Positions 44,223-53,406 of a DNA stretch of 64,000 nt are shown one piece after another. Under the pieces are notes generated by a model that saw only the letters and a program-made list of their open reading frames with translations, was not told the DNA's origin and made no database searches. Position 1 is the first letter of the stretch. The number at the start of each line of letters is the position of its first letter. Source of the stretch: Bordetella genomosp. 12 (lineage in GTDB: Bacteria; Pseudomonadota; Gammaproteobacteria; Burkholderiales; Burkholderiaceae_B). The stretch spans positions 372,001 to 436,000 of the forward strand of contig NZ_NEVU01000003.1 in the NCBI RefSeq assembly GCF_002261355.1. The letters run 5' to 3'. A program made the position numbers and the translations under genes.

Positions 44223-44831
44223 ATGCCTATATTAGAACTCACCTCACGCGAGCGTAGCGATCTTCGCTCCGCCGCCCACCCCTTAAAGCCTGTCGTCCTC
44301 ATCGGCGACGCGGGCCTGACCGACGCCGTCCTCAAGGAAATCGACCGCGCCCTCAACTCGCACGAGCTCATCAAGGTGCGGGCCGGCGGCGATGACCGCG
44401 AAACGCGCGAGGCCATGCTCGCCAGCATCTGCGAGACGCTCTCCTGCGCTCCGGTGCACCATCTGGGCAAGCTGTTCATTCTGTTCCGCCCCTCGGCCGA
44501 TACGCCCGCCCAGGCGGCCGAAGCCACCGGCAAGCGCCGCGCCAGCGAGCCCCACACGCCCAAGAAGCTGGCCGCCGAAGGCAAAACCCTGGCCAAGAAC
44601 CGTGCACGCAAGCCCGCCGAGGGAGAAACCCCCAAGACGGCAGCGCCGCGCGCCACCCCCTTGAACGAAAAGGGCCGGCCGATGCGTCCGTCCACGCGCA
44701 AGCCCCAGGAAGCCGCCGGCCACGGCATCCCGCGCCGCGCCGGCAGCGCGCTGTCGCTGCGCGCCGGTGCGCGCACCGGTGGCAGCGCCCGCGGCGGTCT
44801 GCAGCGCGCCCGCGTGATCAAGAGCAAGTAA
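44223..44831 (+). CDS. yhbY: YhbY/CRS1-YhbY domain RNA-binding protein
   Basis: A ribosome-assembly factor with an N-terminal YhbY (CRM) domain of about 95 residues, including [20 protein letters not shown] and the [12 protein letters not shown] helix. The C-terminal half (about 105-202) is a lysine/arginine/alanine/proline-rich disordered tail absent from the 97-aa E. coli protein. The frame is open far upstream, antisense to rlm[16 protein letters not shown] at 44223 is the family start. A divergent rlmE-yhbY arrangement is also known in E. coli. Confidence 0.93.
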   Translation: MPILELTSRERSDLRSAAHPLKPVVLIGDAGLTDAVLKEIDRALNSHELIKVRAGGDDRETREAMLASICETLSCAPVHHLGKLFILFRPSADTPAQAAEATGKRRASEPHTPKKLAAEGKTLAKNRARKPAEGETPKTAAPRATPLNEKGRPMRPSTRKPQEAAGHGIPRRAGSALSLRAGARTGGSARGGLQRARVIKSK

Positions 44832-44842
44832 CACGTTTTACC

Positions 44843-44892
44843 GCAAGCCTTCGGGCTTGCCGCCTTACAAGGAGCCGCCAGGCTCCTTTTTT
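44843..44892 (+). terminator. tandem hairpins with T run after yhbY
   Basis: A perfect 7-bp hairpin with a TTCG tetraloop (44843-44860) is followed by AGGAGCC-GCCA-GGCTCCT (44870-44887) and six T residues. The second is a clear rho-independent terminator for the plus strand. Confidence 0.85.
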
Positions 44893-45078
44893 CTTCCGGG
44901 CCCGGCGCGGCGATCAGGCCGCATCCGGCGAGCCGGGAACCGCTGTGCCGAGCATGATGGCACGGCACGTGAATACTGGATAAAACCGCGCCCCCCTGAA
45001 CTCGGGACGGTGAACCGGCAGCCCTGAGGGCCATATCGATAACCGGTGCAGTCCGCGAAGGGGGGCGGTTTGTTGCGC

Positions 45079-45555
45079 TCAGAGGTAGCGCACGCCGATG
45101 ACTTCGTACTCGCGCACACCCGAGGGGGCTTTGACTGCCACGACGTCGCCTTCGGAGCGGCCGATCAAGGCGCGCGCCACGGGGCTGGAGACCGAAATCA
45201 GGTTGGACTTGATATCAGCTTCCACGTCGCCGACGATCTGATAGGTCAGGCGGTCACCCGAATCCAGATCTTCGATTTCAACGGTTGCGCCAAATACGGC
45301 GCGGCCTTCCGCATCGAGTGCGGTCGGATCAATCAGGTGAGCGTTGGACAGCGTCCCCTCGAGTTCAGCAATGCGTCCCTCGATGAAACCCTGGCGCTCG
45401 CGGGCGGCGTCGTATTCGGCGTTTTCCGACAGATCACCCTGAGCGCGGGCTTCGGCGATCGCATTGATCACCGAGGGGCGCTCGATAGTTTTCAGCCGGT
45501 GCAGCTCTTGTTGCAAGCGCTCGGCCCCGCGCACTGTCAAAGGAATGGCAGACAT
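45079..45555 (-). CDS. greA: transcription elongation factor GreA
   Basis: Rescues backtracked RNA polymerase by stimulating transcript cleavage. The 158-aa length is exactly the E. coli GreA size. It has the N-terminal coiled coil with the acidic tip ([20 protein letters not shown]) and the C-terminal FKBP-like domain ([13 protein letters not shown]). The ATG at 45555 is the family start; the longer open frame upstream is not real. carB, its frequent upstream neighbour in betaproteobacteria, is about 10 kb away here. Confidence 0.96.
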   Translation of the reverse strand: MSAIPLTVRGAERLQQELHRLKTIERPSVINAIAEARAQGDLSENAEYDAARERQGFIEGRIAELEGTLSNAHLIDPTALDAEGRAVFGATVEIEDLDSGDRLTYQIVGDVEADIKSNLISVSSPVARALIGRSEGDVVAVKAPSGVREYEVIGVRYL

Positions 45556-45568
45556 GTCGTTATCCCAG

Positions 45569-45601
45569 CAAAAGTAGAAAACGCCCCCCAAAGAGGCGTT
45601 T
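45569..45601 (-). terminator. hairpin with T-rich tail just upstream of greA
   Basis: On the minus strand AAACGCC and GGCGTTT pair over 7 bp around a 9-nt loop, followed by TCTACTTTT. It lies 24 bp before the greA start, so it could be an attenuator in the greA leader. The rest of the 303-bp gap 45556-45858 holds only this and the next terminator. Confidence 0.55.
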
Positions 45602-45760
45602 CGGTGAAGGCCCAAGCCAAGCTGCCGAAAGACAGTACGCGGTCGCTGCCCTGGCGGGGTCGCCCCGGGGCAGTTTGGCGTATGGTCTTCCAGAGTATTG
45701 GCGGCCAGCCAAATACGGCCTGGCCGCGGCACGCCCCAGACGGTAAGCGTGGCTTAAACC

Positions 45761-45794
45761 CAAAACAAAACCCCGGCTCGGGTCGGAACCGGGG
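45761..45794 (-). terminator. terminator after the XRE-family gene
   Basis: A CCCCGG / CCGGGG stem with a 12-nt loop is followed on the minus strand by TTTTGTTTT. It lies 65 bp past the stop of the XRE gene and separates it from greA. Confidence 0.75.
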
Positions 45795-45858
45795 CAGTCA
45801 ATGCGCCATTGTGGTCAAACTCCAGGGGAAAAGCAAGTCCCTTGGATGCGGCAAATAT

Positions 45859-46308
45859 TTATCGACTGTTGGGCGCCATTTGGACACCATTTTCCGCAAA
45901 AAAAGCGATGTTATCGACATCGGTGCCCGCTTGCGAAAAAGCCGTATCGGGCGCGGCCAGGCCGGCGCGGTGCTGAGCCAGGCGCTGACAAAGGTCCACC
46001 ACCCACCGCCGCACCCATTCGCGGTCATCCTCGGCCAGCAAGGCCAGACGCGCCGCGATATCGCTGAGCTGGTCGCTGGGCCGGGCCGGACCGCCCGCCA
46101 GGACCGCGTCCAGGGGCACGCCGAGCACCTCGGTCAGATCCAGCAGGCGGTTCAAGGGCGGCAAGGTGGCGCCGCGCTCGAAACGGGAGATGGTTTCCTG
46201 CTCCACGCCGAGACGCTCGGCCACCTGCTCCTGCGTCAAGCCGCGCAGGCGCCGGTGATCGGCGAGCGCGCGCCCCAATCGTTTGCCAAACTCTTCATGG
46301 CTGTTCAT
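45859..46308 (-). CDS. XRE-family helix-turn-helix regulator
   Basis: A 149-aa protein with one N-terminal Cro/CI-type HTH (about residues 8-62; LTQEQVAERLGVEQETISRF is the recognition region). A C-terminal part of about 80 residues has no recognised domain. It lies between the uracil permease and greA genes, with its own terminator, so it is probably a single-gene unit. Its targets are unknown. Confidence 0.85.
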   Translation of the reverse strand: MNSHEEFGKRLGRALADHRRLRGLTQEQVAERLGVEQETISRFERGATLPPLNRLLDLTEVLGVPLDAVLAGGPARPSDQLSDIAARLALLAEDDREWVRRWVVDLCQRLAQHRAGLAAPDTAFSQAGTDVDNIAFFAENGVQMAPNSR

Positions 46309-46482
46309 GGCGGCATTGCACCTCGTTGGGTGATCCCACGATAAGGGCGGCGCGTGGGCGCCAGTTGCCTCAAAGCCGAGGCCTTCCGTTTTAGTAACAA
46401 AAAGCCCGGCACAGTTCCAGACCGTGGCTGCGGCATTCGCAGATTTGCCATCGCGGACCCGTCCTGGACCGGCCCGCGACGC

Positions 46483-47799
46483 TCAAGCCCGCCGCGCCCG
46501 GTCCAACAGGGCGTACAGAATGATGGCGCCGAAGGTTGCCGTGCCGATTCCACCCAGGGTGAAGTTGCCCAGCTTGACCGTGAAATCGCCCGCGCCCAGA
46601 ACCAGCGTCACGGCGGCGACGATCAGATTGCGGTTGTCGCTGAAATCAACCTGGTTCACGACCCAGATGCGCGCCCCGGCGATGGCGATCAAACCAAACA
46701 CGACCACCGACATCCCGCCCAGAACCGGCCCCGGAATAGTCTGGATCAGCGCGCCGAATTTGGGCGAGAAGCCCAGCACGATGGCGATGACGGCCGCCAG
46801 CACGAAAACCAGCGTGGAATAGATACGCGTGACGGCCATGACGCCGATGTTCTCGGCATAGGTGGTCACCCCCGTGCCGCCCACGGCGCCAGACACCATG
46901 GTCGCGACGCCGTCGCCCACGAACGCCCGGCCGAGATAGCGGTCCATGTCGCGCCCGGTCATGGCGCTGACCGCTTTGAGGTGGCCCAGGTTCTCGGCCA
47001 CCAGAATGATGGCCACCGGCACGATCAGGCCCATGGCCTCGGCCTTGAACACGGGCGCCGCGAAATGCGGCAGGCCCAACCAGGCTGCGGCTGCCACGCC
47101 GGAGAAATCAATGGCTTTGCCCAGGCCCAGGCCGTTGGCCAGCACGGCGTAGATCAGGCAGGACAGAATGAGGCCGACCAGGATGAGCAGCCGCTGCACC
47201 ATGCCGCGCGTGAAGACGGCAATACCGCCCACGCACACGATGGTGATGATGGACATGGCCGTGTCGAAGCCCGAGTTGCCCATGGCGCCTTTGGCGGCGA
47301 TGGGCGCGAGGTTCAGGCCGATGACCGCGACCACCGCGCCGGTGACCACCGGCGGCATCAGGGCCTCGACCCAACTGGCGCCCGCGCCGCCGCGCGCATT
47401 GGCCACCCAGACGATCAGGCCGATCAGGGTATAGGCCAGACCGCAGGCGATGATGGCGCCCAGCGCGACGCCGATATTGGGATTGGGCCCGCCACCGGCA
47501 TAACCCGTGACCGCGATGACGCCGCCGATGAAGGCGAAGCTTGAACCGAGATAACTCGGCACCCGCCCACCGACGAACAGAAAGAAAATCAGCGTGCCGA
47601 TGCCCGACATCAGAATGGCCACGTTGGGATCGAAACCCATCAGCAGCGGCGCGAGCACCGTCGAGCCGAACATGGCCACCACGTGCTGCGCGCCCATGGC
47701 GATGTTCTTGGGCCAGGAGAGCCGTTCGTCGGGCGCGATCAGCGCGCCGGGCACGGTGTCATCGGCCAGCCGCCAACGCGGAAAATAGGAGTCGGACAT
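46483..47799 (-). CDS. uraA: uracil-xanthine permease (NCS2 family)
   Basis: A 438-aa inner-membrane nucleobase:cation symporter with about 14 hydrophobic segments. LSWPKNIAMGAQHVVAMFGS near the N-terminus and the NCS2 signature region (GDGVATMVSGAVGGTGVTTY) support uracil-type specificity, as does the AENLGHLKAV segment like UraA. The substrate could also be xanthine or uric acid. It lies alone between the XRE gene and the divergent flxA-like gene. Confidence 0.88.
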   Translation of the reverse strand: MSDSYFPRWRLADDTVPGALIAPDERLSWPKNIAMGAQHVVAMFGSTVLAPLLMGFDPNVAILMSGIGTLIFFLFVGGRVPSYLGSSFAFIGGVIAVTGYAGGGPNPNIGVALGAIIACGLAYTLIGLIVWVANARGGAGASWVEALMPPVVTGAVVAVIGLNLAPIAAKGAMGNSGFDTAMSIITIVCVGGIAVFTRGMVQRLLILVGLILSCLIYAVLANGLGLGKAIDFSGVAAAAWLGLPHFAAPVFKAEAMGLIVPVAIILVAENLGHLKAVSAMTGRDMDRYLGRAFVGDGVATMVSGAVGGTGVTTYAENIGVMAVTRIYSTLVFVLAAVIAIVLGFSPKFGALIQTIPGPVLGGMSVVVFGLIAIAGARIWVVNQVDFSDNRNLIVAAVTLVLGAGDFTVKLGNFTLGGIGTATFGAIILYALLDRARRA

Positions 47800-47870
47800 G
47801 GTAATTGAGAGGTCGTCAAAGGATTCCGGGGCGAAGTGTAAGGGCAGCGTCAGGCAGTGGGCAACAAGGT

Positions 47871-47897
47871 TTAAGTTTCCGGCCTCGCTGCCGTATT
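47871..47897 (+). promoter_or_regulatory. sigma-28 (FliA)-like promoter before the flxA-like gene
   Basis: TTAAGTTT, 11 bp, then GCCGTATT: compared with the sigma-28 consensus TAAAGTTT-N11-GCCGATAA, the -35 matches 7 of 8, the spacing is exact and the GCCG core of the -10 is present, with a poor match after it. It ends 38 bp before the start codon. E. coli flxA is a known FliA-dependent gene, which supports the reading. Confidence 0.55.
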
Positions 47898-47935
47898 AGG
47901 AGTAACCCTCACCCCTGCCCTCAAGGACACACGTC

Positions 47936-48211
47936 ATGGCCATTTCCTCGATTGGCTCCAGCGTCTACACCGGGCTGTCGCGCAGCACCGGCGCCAGTTC
48001 CAGCACCAGCGACAGCTCGCTGCAAAAGACGCTGCGCGAGCTGCAACAGCAACTGCGTCAACTGCAACAGCAGATGGACCGCGTGCGCAACAGCAACGCC
48101 ACGGCCGAACAGAAAGCGCAGCAACTGCAGGCGCTGAATACCCAGGCCGCCACGCTGCAGACCCAGATCCAGAAGGTTTTGCAGCAACAGCTGCAGCAGT
48201 TGCAGACCTGA
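47936..48211 (+). CDS. FlxA-like family protein
   Basis: A 91-aa protein with a Ser/Gly-rich N-terminus (about 1-28) and a Gln/Leu-rich coiled coil (about 29-91; LRELQQQLRQLQQQMDRV is representative). This composition fits the FlxA-like family, members of which are co-expressed with flagellar genes but lack a firm role. AAGGA lies 9 bp upstream. No flagellar genes are near, so it would be a lone class-3 flagellar regulon member if the promoter is real. Confidence 0.75.
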   Translation: MAISSIGSSVYTGLSRSTGASSSTSDSSLQKTLRELQQQLRQLQQQMDRVRNSNATAEQKAQQLQALNTQAATLQTQIQKVLQQQLQQLQT

Positions 48212-48315
48212 CCCCCTGGCCGCGCTGATCGGGGGCATCAAAATTTCTGATTGGACGCCCCCGGGGGGCGGGGCTATGGTCTGTTACGCCTACAAAAACA
48301 CCGAGGAGACAGACC

Positions 48316-49638
48316 ATGAACGCCGTGCGCACCGCACTGGCGGCCGCCCTGCTGGCCGCCACGACCCCCGCCCTTGCTGGCACCGTGACCGTGATCACGT
48401 CCTTTCCCAAGGATCTGACCCAGGTTTACAAGGCGGCCTTCGAGAAGGCCAACCCCGGGATCACCGTCGAGATTCTGAACAAAAATACCGTCTCGGGCAT
48501 TGCTTTCGTGCGCGAGACGCCGGCCGGCCAGCGCCCCGAGATCTTCTGGGCCAGCGCACCGGACGCCTTTGAAGTGCTGGCGCGCGACAAGCTGCTGGCC
48601 AAGGCTCCCGATGTGCTGAACAAAGCGGTTCCGGACAAGATCGGCAGCTATCCGATCAACGACCCCTCCGGCCTCTACATGGGCCAGGCCCTGGCCGGTT
48701 ACGGCATCATGTACAACACCCGCTACATCAAGGCCAACAAGCTGCCCGCGCCGGTGGAGTGGAAGGATCTGCTGGCTCCGCAATGGTTCGGCCATGTGGG
48801 CATCACGGCGCCCTCGCGCTCGGGCACCATGCACCTGACCGTCGAGACGATTCTGCAGGGCGAGGGCTGGGACCAGGGCTGGCAGACGATTCTGCGCATG
48901 TCCGGCAACAGCAGCGCGGTTACCGAGCGCTCGTTCGGCGTGCCCGATGGCGTGAACAATGGCCAGTTCGGCGCGGGCCCGGTCATCGATTTCTTCGGCC
49001 TGTCCAGCAAGTACTCCAATTTCCCGGTGGAATTCGTCTATCCGAGCGAAACCTCCATCGTGCCGGCCAATATCGCCCTGATCGACGGGGCCAAGAATAC
49101 CGAGGAAGGCAAGAAGTTCATCGCCTTCACCTTGAGCCAGGCGGGCCAGGAGCTGTTGCTCGAGCCCAAGATCTCGCGCTTGCCCGTGCTGCCGTACGCG
49201 GACATGAAGGGCAAGATCCCTCCCGGCTATCCCGACCCGGCCGAGATCGCGCGGCGCAGCAAGGTGCACTTCGACGCCGACCTGTCGCAGACGCGCTATT
49301 ACGTGGTGCAAAGCCTGTACGACCAGACGATCACCTTCCGCCTGAAAGAACTGCAGGCAGCGACCAAGGCCATCTACGAGGCCGAAGCCAAGCTCGGCAA
49401 ACGCGCCGGCGAAGGCAAGGCCGCCGACTTGCTGGCCCAGGCGCGCAAGCTGACCTGGTCGCCGGTCGTCGATGGCAAGCAAGTCGCCGATCCGGAGTTC
49501 CTCAAGCTGTTTGCCGGCAACAAGAAGGACGCCGCGGTCAATCAGAAGCTCACGCAGCTCGAGGGCGAATGGAACAGCAAGGCCCGCGCCAACTATGAAC
49601 AAGCGGTGAAGCTGGCTCGCGAAGCCGCCGCGCTGTAA
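48316..49638 (+). CDS. ABC transporter substrate-binding protein (iron/organophosphate-type)
   Basis: A periplasmic type 2 binding protein of 440 aa. The signal peptide ends near ALAG (about residue 22), followed by TVTVITSFPKDLTQVYKAAF, typical of the FbpA/PgtC/PhnS group. The first 310 residues form the binding domain. About 120 further residues (KELQAATKAIYEAEAKLG onward) form a helical, charged extension not usual for the family. It is first in a three-gene importer followed by a LysR gene. No Fur box was seen upstream, so iron is not assured as substrate. Confidence 0.85.
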   Translation: MNAVRTALAAALLAATTPALAGTVTVITSFPKDLTQVYKAAFEKANPGITVEILNKNTVSGIAFVRETPAGQRPEIFWASAPDAFEVLARDKLLAKAPDVLNKAVPDKIGSYPINDPSGLYMGQALAGYGIMYNTRYIKANKLPAPVEWKDLLAPQWFGHVGITAPSRSGTMHLTVETILQGEGWDQGWQTILRMSGNSSAVTERSFGVPDGVNNGQFGAGPVIDFFGLSSKYSNFPVEFVYPSETSIVPANIALIDGAKNTEEGKKFIAFTLSQAGQELLLEPKISRLPVLPYADMKGKIPPGYPDPAEIARRSKVHFDADLSQTRYYVVQSLYDQTITFRLKELQAATKAIYEAEAKLGKRAGEGKAADLLAQARKLTWSPVVDGKQVADPEFLKLFAGNKKDAAVNQKLTQLEGEWNSKARANYEQAVKLAREAAAL

Positions 49639-49654
49639 CCGCCCGCAGGGGCAT

Positions 49655-49678
49655 GCGCCGGCTCGCCTGAGCCGGCGC
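49655..49678 (+). other. intergenic hairpin between binding-protein and permease genes
   Basis: GCGCCGGCTC-GCCT-GAGCCGGCGC is a perfect 10-bp stem with a 4-nt loop, followed by a CT-rich stretch without a T run. It probably favours higher levels of the binding-protein message than of the downstream permease. Confidence 0.5.
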
Positions 49679-49704
49679 CCTCTTCTCTTTGCGCAGGAAC
49701 CCTC

Positions 49705-51396
49705 ATGATGCTCACGGGTCGATCCCGCCTGCCCGCCGGGCCGCTCTTGGCCGCCTTGCTGGTGCTGACCTTTCTGGTGCTTTTCCTGGTCTTTCCGGTC
49801 GGCACGGTCTTCTACACCGCCTTCGTCAACGCGGACGGAAGTTTCACGCTTGGCCATTTCGGCGCCTTTTTCGGCCAGCCGCTGATGCAGGAGGCTTTCT
49901 TCAACAGCCTGTATGTCGCGGGCTGGTCTGCCTTGCTGGCCTCGGTCATCGCCGTGCCGCTGGCTTACTTCACCGTACGCTTTGACTTTCGCGGCGCGCT
50001 GCTGATCCAGACGCTGGGCGTGCTGCCGCTGATCATGCCGCCGTTCGTCGGCGCGGTCGCCATGCAGTTGCTGTTTGGCCGTTCCGGTTCGGTCAATTTG
50101 CTGCTCGATGACTGGTTTGGCGTGACCATCCCCTTCATGGAGGGACTCAACGGCGTGATCTTCGTCGAGTCCATCCACTACTTCCCCTTCATCCTGATGA
50201 ACCTCGTCGTGGCCTTGCGCAACATCGACGGTTCAATGGAAGAAGCGGCTTTCAATCTGGGATCGCGCGGCTTCCGGCTGTTTCGCCGGGTGATTTTCCC
50301 GCTGGCGCTGCCAGGCTATGTGGCCGGCACCTCGCTGGTGTTCGTCAAAGTCTTCGACGATCTGGGCACCCCGCTGGTCCTGGGCATCACCAATATGCTC
50401 GCGCCGCAAGCCTATCTGCGCATCACCCAGGTCGGTCTGGAAGATCCGCTGGGCTATGTGATCAGCGTGATCATGATCGGATTCTCCATCCTGGCGCTCT
50501 GGCTCTCGGCCCGCATGCTGGGCGGCAAGGACTACTCCACCCTGCAAAAAGGCGGCAGCTCCATACAGAAACGCAAGCTGCGCCCGGGCGAGTCAGTCCT
50601 GGCCTATGGCTGGATCATCCTGGTGCTGGCCCTGGTGCTCTCGCCGCATCTGGGCGTGCTGCTGCTGTCGCTGGCCAGCGTATGGAGCTATGCCCCGCTG
50701 CCCGACGGCTACACCCTGGCGCACTATGCCGCGGTGTTCTCGGAGTCGCAGGGCATGATCGCCAACACGCTGCTGTATTGCGGACTGGCCGCGGGCGTGG
50801 ATGTTCTGCTGGGCACGGCCATCGCCTACCTGATGCTGCGCACCCGCCTGCCGGCCCGGCAATGGCTGGACTTCCTGGCGTCGGCGGCGCTGGCCATCCC
50901 GGGCATCGTGCTGGCCATCGGGTATCTGCGCACCTTCCGGGGCGTCGAGATCGGCGGCGTGCTGCTGACCTCTTCTTGGGTGCTCATCATGATTGCCTAC
51001 TCGGTGCGGCGGCTGCCCTACGCGCTGCGCGCCTGCGTGGCGTCGCTACAGCAGATCAATATCTCGCTGGAGGAAGCCGCCGAGTCGCTGGGCGCGAGCC
51101 GGCTGCGCACGCTGCGCCGCATTGTCGTGCCCTTGATGGCCGGCGGCATGCTGGCCGGCTTCGTGACCAGCTTCGTGACCGCCGCCGTCGAACTGTCGGC
51201 CACCATCATGCTGGTGACGCGCGACAGCCAGGCTCCCATGAGCTACGGTATCTATCTCTATATGCAAAGCGCGGCCGGACGCGGTCCGGGCGCCGCGCTG
51301 GGCGTGCTGGCCGTCGTTGCGGTGGGCATAGGCACTTACGTTTCTCATTTGCTGGTCGAGCGGGCATCGGCCCGCCAGCGTCCGGCGCAGGAATGA
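49705..51396 (+). CDS. ABC transporter permease, fused two-module (FbpB-like)
   Basis: A 563-aa inner-membrane protein made of two tandem permease modules of about six helices each. Each has an EAA coupling loop (MEEAAFNLGSRGFRLFRRVI and LEEAAESLGASRLRTLRRIV). This fused form is typical of ferric-iron, phosphoglycerate and 2-aminoethylphosphonate importers. It starts 66 bp after the binding-protein gene and is followed 3 bp later by the ATPase gene. Confidence 0.92.
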   Translation: MMLTGRSRLPAGPLLAALLVLTFLVLFLVFPVGTVFYTAFVNADGSFTLGHFGAFFGQPLMQEAFFNSLYVAGWSALLASVIAVPLAYFTVRFDFRGALLIQTLGVLPLIMPPFVGAVAMQLLFGRSGSVNLLLDDWFGVTIPFMEGLNGVIFVESIHYFPFILMNLVVALRNIDGSMEEAAFNLGSRGFRLFRRVIFPLALPGYVAGTSLVFVKVFDDLGTPLVLGITNMLAPQAYLRITQVGLEDPLGYVISVIMIGFSILALWLSARMLGGKDYSTLQKGGSSIQKRKLRPGESVLAYGWIILVLALVLSPHLGVLLLSLASVWSYAPLPDGYTLAHYAAVFSESQGMIANTLLYCGLAAGVDVLLGTAIAYLMLRTRLPARQWLDFLASAALAIPGIVLAIGYLRTFRGVEIGGVLLTSSWVLIMIAYSVRRLPYALRACVASLQQINISLEEAAESLGASRLRTLRRIVVPLMAGGMLAGFVTSFVTAAVELSATIMLVTRDSQAPMSYGIYLYMQSAAGRGPGAALGVLAVVAVGIGTYVSHLLVERASARQRPAQE

Positions 51397-51399
51397 ACC

Positions 51400-52485
51400 A
51401 TGAAGAAAATCAGCGTCGAGTGCCGCAACATCCGGCTCTCCTATGGCAAGAACGAGGTCCTGAAGGACATCAACATCAATATCGAACCCGGGGAGTTCTT
51501 TGCCCTGCTGGGCCCCTCGGGTTCGGGCAAGTCCACCCTGCTGCGGCTGATCGCCGGCTTCAATCAGCATAGCCACGGCCAGTTGCTCATCGACGGCAAG
51601 GACATCAGCGGCACCCCGCCCTGGAAGCGCAATATCGGCATGGTGTTCCAGAACTATGCGCTCTGGCCGCACATGACGGTCTGGGACAACGTGGCCTTCG
51701 GTCTGGTCGAGCGCAAACTGCCGCGCGCCGAGATCCAGGCGCGTGTGCAGGACGCCCTGGAGCTCGTGGGGCTGGCACAGTTTGCCAAGCGCCGCCCCAA
51801 CCAGCTCTCCGGCGGGCAGCAGCAGCGCGTGGCACTGGCCCGCACCATCGTCATCGAGCCGCAGGTGCTGTTGCTCGACGAGCCGCTGTCGAACCTGGAC
51901 AAAAAACTGCGCGTGCAGATGCGTCAGGATCTCCTGGCGCTGCAGCGCCGTTTGGGCATCACCACCATTTTCGTGACCCACGACCAGGAAGAAGCCATGA
52001 CCACGGCCGACCGCATGGCCGTGCTCGAGCGCGGCGTGGTGCAGCAGATCGGCACCCCCACCACCTTGTTCGACTACCCGGTCAACCGTTTCGTGGCCGA
52101 TTTCGTGGGCACGATGAATGTGCTCGAGGGCCAGGTGCGCGAGCGCCGCAGCGACAGCGTGTTGCTGGCCGTCGAAGGCGTGGGCGAGCTGCAACTGCCG
52201 GTGACGGGCGACATCCCCGAGTCGGCCAGGCTGGCGGCCAGCTTTCGGCCGCATACCGTGCAGATCGAGATGGCCGATGGCACGGGTGACGCGCGATATG
52301 TCTGGCTGCCAGCGGTGGTCGAAGCGAGCGAATTCCTGGGAGAATTCACCCGCTATCAACTTTCGGTGGGCGAGCAGCGCCTGACCGCGGATCAGACACA
52401 TATGGCCGGCCTTTCTCCCTTTCCCATCGGCGCGCCCGTTTCGGTCGGCCTGGAGCCCACGCAGATCCGACTGCTGGCCGCCTGA
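51400..52485 (+). CDS. ABC transporter ATP-binding protein
   Basis: An ATPase of 361 aa with a C-terminal TOBE-type regulatory domain. Walker A is GPSGSGKST, the signature is [13 protein letters not shown], Walker B is [11 protein letters not shown], and the switch His is in [10 protein letters not shown]. The C-terminal 110 residues (after [10 protein letters not shown]) form the OB-like domain of the spermidine/iron/phosphonate group (FbpC/PotA-like). It powers the permease encoded directly upstream. Confidence 0.93.
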   Translation: MKKISVECRNIRLSYGKNEVLKDININIEPGEFFALLGPSGSGKSTLLRLIAGFNQHSHGQLLIDGKDISGTPPWKRNIGMVFQNYALWPHMTVWDNVAFGLVERKLPRAEIQARVQDALELVGLAQFAKRRPNQLSGGQQQRVALARTIVIEPQVLLLDEPLSNLDKKLRVQMRQDLLALQRRLGITTIFVTHDQEEAMTTADRMAVLERGVVQQIGTPTTLFDYPVNRFVADFVGTMNVLEGQVRERRSDSVLLAVEGVGELQLPVTGDIPESARLAASFRPHTVQIEMADGTGDARYVWLPAVVEASEFLGEFTRYQLSVGEQRLTADQTHMAGLSPFPIGAPVSVGLEPTQIRLLAA

Positions 52486-52497
52486 TACGGCCGGTCG

Positions 52498-53406
52498 ATG
52501 GAAATCTACCAGCTCCGCGCTTTCGTCACGGTGGCCCGCTTGGGCCACCTGACGCGGGCGGCCGAAGCCCTGTCGCTGACGCAGCCGGCCGTCAGCGCCC
52601 AGATCAAGGCCCTGGAACAGAGCCTGGGCGTGGCCCTGTTCGAACGCAGCGCGGGCCGGATGGTATTGGCCCGTTCCGGCGAAGTCCTGCTGCCCACGGC
52701 CGAGGCGCTGCTCGTGCTGGGGGCGCAACTGAAGTCCGAAGCCCAGCAATTGCAAGGCGCGCTACAAGGCGCGCTGGACCTCGGCCTGCCCAGCGAGCGC
52801 CCGGAATTTCTGCGCCTGGGCGATCTGGCCTCGACCCTCATGCAAAGCCTGCCCATGGTCGAACTCAAGACGCATGTCCTGACGGCCGACGCGCTATTGG
52901 AGCAGGTCCAGGGCGGCCGCCTGGCCGCGGCCCTGCTCATCGTGGCCTACCCGCCTCGCGCGGTGCAGTGGCGGGCGTTGCGCAGCGTGCGCTACCGCAT
53001 CGCCGTGCCCAAACCGCTGCGCGATACGCTGACCCGGGCCGGCTGGCGCGATATCGCCCAACTGCCCTGGCTGGACGGGCCGGCCGGCAGCCACACCCAT
53101 CTCTTGCTGCGCGATATGTTCGAGCGTCATGGCCTGGCCCCGCGCGTGGTCATGCAGAACGACGATCAGGCCAATCTGGATGCCATGGTGCGCGCCGGGG
53201 CGGGCTGCGCGCTGCTGCGCGAAGAAACCGCGCTGGCCGGCGCGGCGGCCGGCGACTTCATCGTTTGGGGCCAGGCCCGCGCCGATGCGATGCTGGGCTT
53301 TATTCAATCCCCCGAGCGCGCTGGCGAAGCCTTGCTGGTCGCGCTAAGCTCGCTGGTGCAAAAAATCTGGAAACCTGGCGCCATCGCCACCGCGACACAT
53401 GACTGA
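52498..53406 (+). CDS. LysR-family transcriptional regulator
   Basis: A 302-aa LysR protein with an HTH at about residues 17-36 (LTRAAEALSLTQPAVSAQIK) and a C-terminal effector domain. It is on the same strand 12 bp after the importer ATPase, not divergent, so it is probably expressed with the importer and may regulate it. Its stop overlaps the following phosphatase gene by 8 bp. The inducer is unknown. Confidence 0.92.
   Translation: MEIYQLRAFVTVARLGHLTRAAEALSLTQPAVSAQIKALEQSLGVALFERSAGRMVLARSGEVLLPTAEALLVLGAQLKSEAQQLQGALQGALDLGLPSERPEFLRLGDLASTLMQSLPMVELKTHVLTADALLEQVQGGRLAAALLIVAYPPRAVQWRALRSVRYRIAVPKPLRDTLTRAGWRDIAQLPWLDGPAGSHTHLLLRDMFERHGLAPRVVMQNDDQANLDAMVRAGAGCALLREETALAGAAAGDFIVWGQARADAMLGFIQSPERAGEALLVALSSLVQKIWKPGAIATATHD

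Noticed and set aside
48212-48315. Fur box upstream of the FbpA-like importer.
   Set aside because: The GC-rich leader has no GATAATGATAATCATTATC-like sequence, so iron regulation was not called.
48274-50178. A 634-codon minus-strand frame opposite the ABC binding-protein and permease genes.
   Set aside because: No domain or signal, and the plus-strand genes have clear family motifs.
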